Shown here: piece after piece, positions 54,860 through 64,000 of the stretch
How positions within the stretch are numbered: position 1 is the stretch's first letter
Layout: each line of letters opens with the position of its first letter
From: Cydia pomonella
Taxonomy: Eukaryota; Arthropoda; Insecta; Lepidoptera; Tortricidae
Length of the DNA stretch: 64,000 nt
Assembly (NCBI RefSeq): GCF_033807575.1
Contig: NC_084713.1
Coordinates: forward strand, 17,459,389-17,523,388
Direction of reading: 5' to 3'
The notes under the pieces: generated by a model
Told to the model about the DNA's origin: nothing
The model's database searches: none
The model's input: only the letters and a program-made list of their open reading frames with translations
Program-made: the position numbers and the translations under genes

Positions 54860-55392
54860 TGCTGAATGTGTGTGTCACGCGTCAACGAGGTATATTACTT
54901 CGTTATCAAATTTTTGTCTTTGCAACCCTACATACCTTTACCTATATTTCAAATCTGATCTCAATGATCGAAAAGGTTGTAAAACATCCCCATTCTTACC
55001 TATATTTCTCATGTTATATGAAATAAAAGCAAGCGAAAGTAAAAATTTATCATGGAAAATTGGTCTTATTTAAATTATAAATTACTAATGAATAGAATTG
55101 TAATTAAATATGCAACGAAAGGTTATTATGCGCTGTGATTTAGATACGGCCTAGGAGGATTTAGATGTAGTCGGTCCAATTACTAGTAAGAAGTAGAACC
55201 TCTTCGAACGAGGGTATTCGTATTTAGACGATAGTTTCATTAGAACAGTAAGGGAAACAGTCAACAGTAAACAATACAACTTGGAAAGAAATAAAGATAT
55301 ATTACATAAAGGTTAAATCAATCTCACTCAATATTAGAGTTAGTGTTGCAATCTAGTTTGAAGATAAAATAAAGGTTCACGTCTGTAGGGCT
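54860..55392. other. Intergenic, nothing recognised
   Basis: AT-rich, no repeat or coding signal seen. Confidence 0.4.
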
Positions 55393-55505
55393 ACTATGGT
55401 CGGCTCTTTATCATTTATCACCATGCCTGTCACGTTCTAACAAGTATGTACGTGCGAAAGTGACGGGCATAGTGACAAGTGATAAAAATGGAACCATGCT
55501 GCCAT
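55393..55505. mobile_element. Palindromic MITE, family D, copy 2
   Basis: ATGGTCGGCTCTTTATCATT and its right-arm counterpart TGATAAAAATGGAACCAT, with GTTCTAACAAG in the middle as in 10012-10130. Confidence 0.65.
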
Positions 55506-56132
55506 CGCTGACAAATATGACTATTGTGACGTGAAGATAGATCAAGTCTAGGCATTTCTTCACCTCAATAAGGTGAAGAATTTTTTATATATTTATGACC
55601 TCGACTGTACAAAATAAATTGTGTTATATGAAAATGACCACTCTAAAACTAAAACACTAGTTAAATATATGGGCTATGTTGGAAAATTATAGGGAATGTA
55701 GAAACATCTTGGAAAACTAGAAGAAGAATAAATATTGTCTATAAAATAATCGTTCAATTATGGAACTTATATTCTTGACAACAAGATTTATTAATAAAGT
55801 TTTGTCAGTGTTCAGTTTAAAATATTTTTTACCAAACATTTGAAATGTAAAAATGATATGGTTAAAGAAGTCTTAACTATCAGGGTACCTACTAAAAAGT
55901 GCCAATCATACTTAAGTATTACTTGTGTATAAGCACTATAGTAATCGCTTCTGTGAGCAAATAATATAATTAATATAAAAGGTTCTTAAAGCTTGTCAAT
56001 TAACATGTGATGGTGTTTATTATTTTTGTGAAGTTATTGTGTATTATGATTATGTTAGTCATGGATTTCTAAAAACATGTTACTATGTTTTGTATTTGCT
56101 TTGATTCTTTAAGGAAAATAGTTCTTTAAAAG
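55506..56132. other. Intergenic, nothing recognised
   Basis: AT-rich with no coding or repeat signal. A short direct CACCTCAATAAGGTGAAG hairpin is at 55560-55578. Confidence 0.35.
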
Positions 56133-56229
56133 TGTACAGTCAGCGTCAAATACTTCGTAGCAGTCAAAGTAGCCAAATAGTTCGGTACACCATATATTTA
56201 GTTACAAAGTATTTGACGCTGACTGTACA
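56133..56229. mobile_element. Palindromic MITE, family E, copy 1
   Basis: TGTACAGTCAGCGTCAAATA to TATTTGACGCTGACTGTACA. A longer copy is at 57996-58126. Confidence 0.88.
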
Positions 56230-56667
56230 ACTAGTTTAATCAAAAACGTGTTTGTAGTTACATAATTTATGGTATGTAAGTTCTGTTATATATTTGATGT
56301 TAAATTCATATGTTTCGATAAGCTTGTTTAAAATATACGACAGCTTGTTGCTTTTGTTATGTTTGTGAACATAAATAAAATTATAGAATGAATTTCTTAT
56401 TAATTGAGTCCTAATTTTTGTTTTCTTAACTAGCTTTTATATCGAGGCCATTTGAGTTAATTATTCTTACTGCGTATTTATGGCTCTCAATGTAGTCCAG
56501 TCAACGAGACCCTATTTGTATTTTCGGTAAGTTCTAGGTGTTACCACAGGTAACATCTGGGAATTATTTTTTACCTGTTACGTCTGTTACCACAGGTATT
56601 TAGGTAGTTACCTAAGTGTATTATTGGTGGTAAAACTAAGCGGTAAGGCGAGAAAAGCCTATAATTT

Positions 56668-56740
56668 TTAGCTCAGTTGAAGACTGACTTTCCAAGGACG
56701 ATCGAGTTCGAATCTATGGGTACGACAACCCACGCTTTTA
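56668..56740 (+). pseudogene. tRNA-like remnant
   Basis: TAGCTCAGTTGAAGAC (box A-like) and GAGTTCGAATC (box B) at tRNA spacing. The flanks do not pair as a full acceptor stem, so it is a tRNA-derived SINE head or dead tRNA. Confidence 0.4.
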
Positions 56741-57995
56741 CGTTTACCTTTTGAACGCTTTATGTCATAAACACAAACATCACTCAAACGCCAAGATCCC
56801 GGGCGCAAGCAAGCTCCTTACTTGATGAAAGTGTGAAGGTTACGTTGACAACCTATAGTTGTCCTTGGCACTGTGGGCATGACTAGTAAAGACGCCTTTA
56901 GGAGTTCTTGGCGTATAAAGGGTTAAAGGTTCTTGACGTTCAAAGGGTTAATAGCTGATTTTGGCTGCTACCTAACCAATTCTAGTATGTATTGGCGAAT
57001 CAAAAATTAACTTACCGCTTTCAAGTTCATATTTTTGAAGTGAAAACTTCTTTAGCGGCGCTGTGCACTTTTTAGGATGGGGAAAAAATGTTAAACTCGC
57101 GACAGGTCGCGTGACCGACAGATTTGACAGATTGAAAATTCGTAAGACGGCCACGTGACGTAGTCGTTGAAATTATGGATATGGATGGAAGTTGATTTTT
57201 CTGAGAGATAAACTTTTTAATGTTAAATAATTGTAATAGTTCAGAAGTGTTAAATTTTTAATGTAATATAAATTGACATGTTTGTGTACGATAGCGCAAT
57301 AAATGAATATTGTATTTTACCACATAAATGATAGTACTTTTATACTGATAATTAAAGCAATTCGTGCAAAATTATTCCCTGACCATTCCAAAATATCAAA
57401 AATGCACAACGTTAATATTTAAGTTTTCACTTCTGCCGGCACTCCCGGAGTGCAAGCCGTTGTTTTTTTCATAGCTATTCTTAGAAGGCTTTCAAATAAT
57501 ACCTTCCGGTTTACGTTGTGATTCCAAAAAACACGCCGTTGAAATCAACAAGTCGTTCAAAATGCAAATTCTCATTCGACTGGTGTACCAATATCACAGA
57601 ATATCGCTCATGACAAAATAAACGATATGATTCGGCGAACAATCTCAATTAATTAAAGTCGAAACAAGGTTCAATTCGTTCGAGCGCCTGAGGTCAGTCA
57701 AAGGACTGCTTCAGCTGATTGCTCTTGAGTATTGGAAGTCGCAAATTGTTTTAGTTTAATTTTATTGAGTTTACGGCCAATAGAGGATCATTCAGAGATT
57801 CCTAAGGGCTTCAGGGCAACTTGAAGTTTGTCTTGAAGATAGGTTATTTATGTTACCTAACTAAAGTAATGTACCTAACTTAAGAAATGGAGGCCAATTC
57901 GAACTTACATTCTGACATCGAAAGGATATCAAAACAATGTCTGTGATAAGATAACTAAATACATTAACATGGACCACTCCACGAATGTACCTACA

Positions 57996-58126
57996 TGTAC
58001 AGTCAGCGTCAAATACTTTGTACCAGTCAAAGTGGCCAAATAGTTCGGTACACCAAACTAAATATATGGTGTACCGAACTATTTGGCTACTTTGGTTGCT
58101 ACAAAGTATTTGATGCTGACTGTACA
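57996..58126. mobile_element. Palindromic MITE, family E, copy 2
   Basis: TGTACAGTCAGCGTCAAATA to its complement, with long paired arms around a CTAAATATATGG centre. It ends only about 15 bases before the 3' tail of the LINE. Confidence 0.88.
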
Positions 58127-58138
58127 AGAAGGGCTACA

Positions 58139-58139
58139 G

Positions 58140-58176
<37 letters not shown>

Positions 58177-60600
58177 TATTACTTCGTCATCATAGGTATA
58201 AAATACATTTAGTACAGGTGATAGGGTGTTTTTCATGTAGCAACTATGATGTACCTTTCCGGCGTACGACATTTTAAAACATAACTACCTAAATAAATTA
58301 ATTTACAATTAAAATACATGTTACAAACAGAAAAAAAGCAAATAAAAAAAAAATGTCAATAAACCTTACATACTACACCTACAATTACTAATAAGAATGT
58401 ACAGCCATTTTAATATTAAATTACATTTAGGAATAATATAACAAATTCGATGTCAATATATTTATATACTACTATCACATAGAAAATCTTGAACATTATA
58501 GTAACATTTTTCCAAAAGAAATTTGCGCAACAACCATTTAAATTTCTTCGGGCCAGTACTTTTGAAGTCAGAAGGCAGTTTATTATATAGCCTTGGGCCC
58601 ATTGTCACAATACTGTTGAGCATAAGGCTAGTTTGACACGTTTCTAGGTGCACACCAGGGTTTCTAGGACGCAGATTGAAATCTTGTGGTGGCTCTCTCC
58701 TTTGGAACAGATCAGGGTTAGAGTTAACAAATACGCAGCACTCATATATGTAGAGAGATGGCAATGTTAATATGTTTAACGTTTTAAAAAGAGTCTGGTG
58801 ACTTTCCACGCGTTGTAATCCGCATATTGCTCTTATACATCTCTTTTGCGCTAGGAATAATACATTCTTATATGTTGAGTTGCCCCAAAATATTATACCA
58901 TATCTTAAGGTGGATGCAACAAAACCATGATAGGCTGTTAGTACAGTACTACGATCGGCTGTCTTCCTTAATCTATATAAAGCATAGGAAAACTTAAATA
59001 TTTTTTTGCATACTTCTGTGCAGTGTGACTCCCACGACATATTATGATTTATGTGGATTCCTAAAAACTTTTGTGTTAGGGTTTTGTTAATAGTGTGTCC
59101 CTCGTATTTAATTCTTATGTCTGGAACTGTTTTCCTTTGAGTAAATTGCATGAATTTCGTTTTCTCCAAATTAATTTTTAAATTATTATCAACAAGCCAT
59201 TGTATAATATTATAAATAGTTGTGTTAATATCAAGTTCAAAGTCACAGTCTTGATCATGTTTTATAAATACCGTGCTGTCGTCTGCGAAAAGTATCATTG
59301 GATGTTGGGTGCTACTGATGATGTCATTAATATAAATTAAAAACAACAAGGGCCCTAAAACGCTTCCTAGTGGTACACCATATTCCATTGTCATGCTTTT
59401 TGATAGATATCTTTTTTCTTCCCTAGTAATAGTACAGATCTGAGTTAGTGCAGTACGCTGGTCTCGATTACTAAGGTAAGATTTTAAAAGATTTAAGGCG
59501 TTACCACGGATGCCATATCTACTTAATTTTTCAATTAAAAGTTTGTGATCTACATGATCAAAAGCTTTAGACATGTCCATGTATATGGCACATGTCGGAT
59601 TCCTTTTATCTAAACTACTAATGATTAATTTAACTAATTCATAAATAGCAACGTTAATGGAAGTGTCTTTACGGAATCCTTTCTGTTCATTGATTAATAT
59701 GTTATATTTATTTAAAAAGCTATACATAATATTATATATTATTTTTGAAAACACTGACAATAATGCAATGGGTCTGTAATTTTCTGGACATTCCTTATTT
59801 CCCTTTTTGTAGACAGGTATAACAATGGCGGATTTTAATTTGTTTGGGTATAAGTCTGTGTCAAAACATAAGTTTATTATATGGCTCAGGGGCGTTGCAA
59901 TAGAACAGCCTACATATTTTATGACTTTTGTGCTGATGTCGTCAAGTCCTACACTTTTTGTGTTCTTCAAGGATTTTATCACTTTAAGTACATCATCAGC
60001 CGTAGTTGGGGATAAAAATATTGTGTTTGCGTTCCGTTCTATATTTAAGGGGTGGTATTTTGGCTGTTTATTTTCATTAGTTTTTTTTATCGCTGTTATA
60101 AAATACTCATTAAAAACCGTCGCTATACTGGTCGGGTCTGTTATAAACATATTATCAACTTTTATTCTATGAATTGGTTCGCGGGGAAGGAAAGTTTTAG
60201 ACTTATTTATAACCTGCCATGTCGCTCTTGTTTTGTTGTCCGCAGTTTTTATATAATGATCATTTTGTGAGCGTTGGGTAAGTTTAATAACTTTCCGTAG
60301 TCTAGCGCTATACATTTTAAATGCTACTTTATTTTTATACTTGGACTCTTTATTACTGTCTTTGCTAGATCTGTATAGCCATAACATTTCTCTCTTTTTT
60401 CGACAGCATGTTTTTATTCCCTTACTCATCCATCGCGGTTTCGTTTTAAGGGTTTTCTTTAAAGTCATGTAGGGAAAACATTGCTCATATAGACAATTAA
60501 ATATACAGTAAGTGAAGAATGGCGACGGATTGTGAAGCTTGCCACCGGTCCTGATATGACAACCACGACCACTCTGGCAAGAGTGTGATGACAAAGAAGA
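58139..60600 (-). mobile_element. 5'-truncated LINE with intact polymerase frame
   Basis: The minus-strand frame at 58462-60594 (710 codons) covers the reverse transcriptase and C-terminal domain. Visible are IVIPVYKKGNKECPENYRPI, CAIYMDMSKAFDHVD (first Asp), GVPLGSVLGPLLFLIYIND and MILFADDSTVF, with FADD in place of YADD. The C terminus is KCYYNVQDFL. The first 50 or so codons probably read outside the polymerase. No endonuclease or ORF1 remains. The 3' tail is a seven- to eight-unit TCAA repeat on the plus strand at 58139-58172. The uninterrupted frame points to a fairly recent copy. Confidence 0.9.
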
Positions 60601-60974
60601 AGAAGAATAAATGAATGAATTCGCGGGGCCATTTCGCTCGTACTTGTCGGCACGGGCGAATGATAAAATGACATAATTTAGATATCAATTTAATGTCAAA
60701 ATGTAATTGGTCGCTCAGATCGATTGTCTATTTACTGTAATGCGCGATTGCAACGTTTGTAGATCTTTTGAATTGGACTTTCATTCAAAGCGCTGTAGGT
60801 AGGCATTTAAATACTCTAGAAATATTTAGACAATCGACCACAATATTTATCGTGTGTATATTTCATCGATAAATATCACATTGTCCGTTCCGATATGTGG
60901 TCCGATCACCACAAAGACGTAAAAGTTTTAAAAGGTGCGTATTTATATTTATTTATTCATCGTTTAAAACATTT

Positions 60975-61105
60975 AGGGCCACTTGCACCAATATCTGACC
61001 CGGGATTAACCGGTTAAACCTGGAGGTACCATGGTGTACATTTTGACACTGGCTTAACGGTTTAACAGGTTAACCCTGGGTTAGTGGGAGGGTGCAAGTG
61101 GCCCT
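60975..61105. mobile_element. Palindromic MITE
   Basis: AGGGCCACTTGCACC and GGTGCAAGTGGCCCT form the ends. The arms include GGGATTAACCGGTTAAACC and its counterpart. Confidence 0.82.
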
Positions 61106-62762
61106 TAAACGATGAATATTATTCAAAAGATAATTTTAAACCAAAAAAGGAAGACTTGATGACATACGGCACTCTTCAGCAGCTGCTTTTCTCCAAGGAT
61201 CATCCGACATCCGATATGGGGAACGTGTATGAACTGTAGGGGGCAGCCATAAATTCTGACGTGTATTGAGCCGTTATAGCGACGTCGCGCTATCATTTGA
61301 TGCGTCCAGCGTTACGTTGATGAATATTTGTTTCTTAAATTGATTAAAACGAGTAGACTGATATTTCTTGGATGTATTTAAGAAGCGAATTTCGAGTGAA
61401 AAAAATCCAAAACGCGTGCAATAACTCGATTTATATAAAGTACCAACCTAAACCTAATTTGATTTACCGAAATAACGTGAACCTACAAAGCAACAAGAAC
61501 TTAAAGAAGATTGAATTGTCAGAACAAACAAGGTTTACAAAAAAACCGTCCTAAAGCACTTTAACATTATTATCCCGGACATCAAGTCACATTAAATTGT
61601 TTATTCTTTTGCGAGGTCACGGGCGGAATTCCGTAACTTTGATCTCGACCGAGAAAAAATGGACGAAAATGCATTTCAACTGTCTTCATAAAACGGGGGG
61701 AATATAATTTATTCAAGAGATAATTTTCTCCACCCCTTAAGAGGGGGCGCGAATGGATGTTTGCACTTGCATCTCCCTTGCCTGTTTAAACTTATTTTTT
61801 TATAGTTTCCGGTTGCCTGTTAACGTGGCCTTTTGTTAGGTTTAGGAGGATTCACGCAAGACAGCGCAGAACTAACAACAGTAACTTATTTCGAGGATGT
61901 CCGTACAGAATGAAACGTGAGAATCTGAGCTAGAATGACAAGCTGCTTGCGCATAGAAAAGCCGGCGTGAGAGCTCGCCGGCTACCTAAATAAACTTTCG
62001 ACCAGATAACAAACCCCTCTAACAGTATGAAGTCGCAAAGGATTTTGTAGCATTGAATGCGCGTTGTATTTTCAAAAGGACACGGCCCAGACGTCATATT
62101 TAAACAGATCATATAAATATACCTACGCCAGTACAGGTCATGGGACGGGCTTCTAATTACCGACATCGAGTCTCACAACCTTCCTACTCCGCAAAATCTG
62201 GTTATTGGAATCAAAACGTACCATAAAGCAATTCAAATTCTCCAAGTTTCATCCAACACGGACGGGTCTTTGATCCTTCCGTCATAACGGCCCTTCAAAA
62301 ATATTCGCAATGCGATTACCCTATACAAAACGTAATCGTAAATTGTGCAAATGTGGTTTTCAAAGGCTGGTCACCCTTTTGAATCTCTGCTTCACTAGTT
62401 GAATGTGCTAATAACGACCGATGCGAGGGCTAGATTTAAATTAAAACCACCCTTTGAAGAAGCAAGGGTATTTAATTGTGATCAGAATAGATTAGGAGCT
62501 GAAGGCACTTTTTTCACAATGTTTAGGCAAAAAATACAGTTTAAGTGGATGTGGTCTCAATTCAACATCAAGTTAGCTGTTCTGTTAATCAGTATTTGAT
62601 GAATATTGATCTGAAGGTACTATAATACCTATTCTGTGTCACCTGTTCAAGTTTTTAGCCAAAATTAGTTATTATATATTGCATCAGAAACTGTCTTTCA
62701 ACAAGCTTAATATAAATGATAAATATTGAATTGATTCGAGTATCAGAAGGTTACTTACGTGT
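61106..62762. other. Unassigned DNA between MITE and tandem retroposons
   Basis: No recognisable gene. Open frames of 60-80 residues (61372, 61930, 62399) have no motifs and look like chance. Confidence 0.35.
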
Positions 62763-62776
62763 AAGTAGTATTTTAT

Positions 62777-63558
62777 ACTTTTTTTTTTTTTTCTAGTGGG
62801 GAAAATGCATTCCGCATACAGTGGTTATGTGGGACTCCCATCTAGGCTAATGAGGCCCACGGTATACCCACTAAAAACCCCCCATATGCCACCTCGCCGC
62901 CTTATTGGTGGGGTTACGGGAACACTTGCGTACTCATCCGCGACCCCACCGGCGGCAGCCGCCCGCGAGCGGCTCCTTCGAGAATGCCCGAAGGCCCTTC
63001 ACGCGAGGCGCGCCAGATGGTTCGACGCGCCTTCCTCCTCGGCCTCCGTCCTGCAGTGTAGCGGACCCCCCCGAGCCCGCCACAAGGAGGCCACGGGCGC
63101 CAGAAAACTCCCCAGCGTCCGGCGGCAGATGAAGTCCATGGTTCTGCCGCAAACCACAACTCGGCTGCAGAGGACAGGGAGAACGGCACACCGTAACACC
63201 GACACTCCTCTTCCTCTGCAGCCCCACCAACGCCGCTACAGCGGAACGGCCCGGCCAAGGTCGCAGGGGATAGGGAGAGTGGCGCATCGTGATACCATTA
63301 CGCCTCTTCCCCTGCGATCCCACCTTGGCCGTCGAGGATAGGGAGAACGGCTCACCGCAATACCGACACTCCTCTTCCTCGACGGTCCACCTCCAAACGC
63401 GTCACAAGCGGGCTTATCAAGCCCACTTGGAGCGTCCTCCTCGGGCCAGCCAGCACCTCAAACAGGCCGGCCCTGGTTGCCTCTTCGCTTCACCGTGGGA
63501 GACCAAGCCACGGCTACTAAGCCCCTCCACCACGACAAGGTGGGCAACCCTCGGGGGG
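62777..63558 (-). mobile_element. Poly(A)-tailed retroposon, copy A
   Basis: GC-rich body that starts, on the plus strand, after a T run at 62779-62792. Read on the minus strand, it therefore ends in poly(A). AAGTAGTATTTTAT is duplicated on both sides (62763-62776 and 63559-63572), the signature of target-primed insertion. GCGGCAGCCGCCCGCGAGCG and the surrounding bases are shared with copy B. I could not recognise a protein, so it may be a LINE 3' UTR or a SINE. Confidence 0.75.
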
Positions 63559-63572
63559 AAGTAGTATTTTAT

Positions 63573-63574
<2 letters not shown>

Positions 63575-63605
<31 letters not shown>

Positions 63606-64000
63606 CTAGGGGGGAAAATGCATTCCGCATACCACCCGGGTGCGGGAGGTGACCCGAGTGGTTATGTGGGACTCCCGTCTAGGCTAATGAGGCCCACGGT
63701 ATACCCACTAAAAACCCCCCATATGCCACCTCGCCGCCTTATTGGTGGGGTTACGAGAACACTTGCGTACTCATCCGCGACCCCACCGGCGGCAGCCGCC
63801 CGCGAGCGGCTCCTTCGCGGATGCCCGAAGACCCATCACGCGAGGCGCGCCAGATGGTTCGACGCGCCTTCCTCCTCGGCCTCCGTCCTGCAGTGTAGCG
63901 GACCCCCCCGAGCCCGCCACAAGGAGGCCACGGGCGCCAGAAAACTCCTCAGCGCCCGGCGGCAGATGAGGTCCATGGTTCTGCCGCAAACCACAACTCG
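63575..64000 (-). mobile_element. Poly(A)-tailed retroposon, copy B (runs off the window)
   Basis: Same family as copy A, with a T run of about 30 at 63575-63605 and a 27-base block (CACCCGGGTGCGGGAGGTGA and flanks) that copy A lacks. It continues past the right edge. Confidence 0.75.

Noticed and set aside
58139..58172. TCAA microsatellite as an independent repeat
   Set aside because: Its position at the 3' end of the LINE makes it the element's tail.
62796..63341. Long Arg/Pro-rich open frames on both strands at the right edge
   Set aside because: GC-rich retroposon body with simultaneous frames in several registers and no protein motif; treated as noncoding repeat.
1..64000. CRISPR array, bacterial operon or phage signals
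   Set aside because: Regular repeats here are minisatellites or MITEs without spacers; exon-intron genes show a eukaryotic nuclear genome.

Overview
This is a stretch of insect nuclear genome, almost certainly from a moth or butterfly. Both host genes are intron-rich and best match insect or animal orthologues. The introns are full of repeat classes that I associate with Lepidoptera: BEL/Pao and errantivirus-type LTR elements, truncated LINEs, tRNA-like SINEs and many palindromic MITEs. The species cannot be named from the sequence alone.

Two host genes stand head to head, about 1.1 kb apart. SMC3, the cohesin ATPase subunit, fills the left two thirds on the minus strand. Twenty-two coding exons (1180 codons, all splice phases consistent) run from the ATG at 44051 down to 440, and the short last exon lies left of the window. 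SMYD5, a SET/MYND-family protein, runs rightward in seven coding exons (382 aa, 45142-52668). A third host gene, an intronless secreted acid lipase (7402-8682, plus strand), is nested antisense in an SMC3 intron.

The SMC3 introns have been inflated by insertions. One holds an 8.6-kb BEL/Pao element with identical 835-bp LTRs and a 5-bp target duplication (10979-19588). The next holds an errantivirus-like element with identical 210-bp LTRs that retains env but no gag-pol (20902-27106). Its env frame was split by a 4.05-kb DNA transposon with TA target duplications (21622-25674). A SMYD5 intron carries a decayed mariner inside a hAT-type MITE (48271-50094) and a small PIF/Harbinger relic (45404-46179). 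LINE fragments lie near 800, 2530, 4472, 46590, 47600 and 58462. The right edge holds tandem poly(A)-tailed retroposon copies.

The most unusual signals are: (1) three independent tandem duplications at exon scale: SMC3 exon 12, SMC3 exon 19 (a possible poison exon with both splice sites kept), and a three-copy array of the SMYD5 SET-core exon; (2) a dispersed repeat with an internal 5S rRNA-derived segment, in two copies, one of them split by a 575-bp element with long terminal inverted repeats; (3) the env-only LTR element and the layers of nested insertions.
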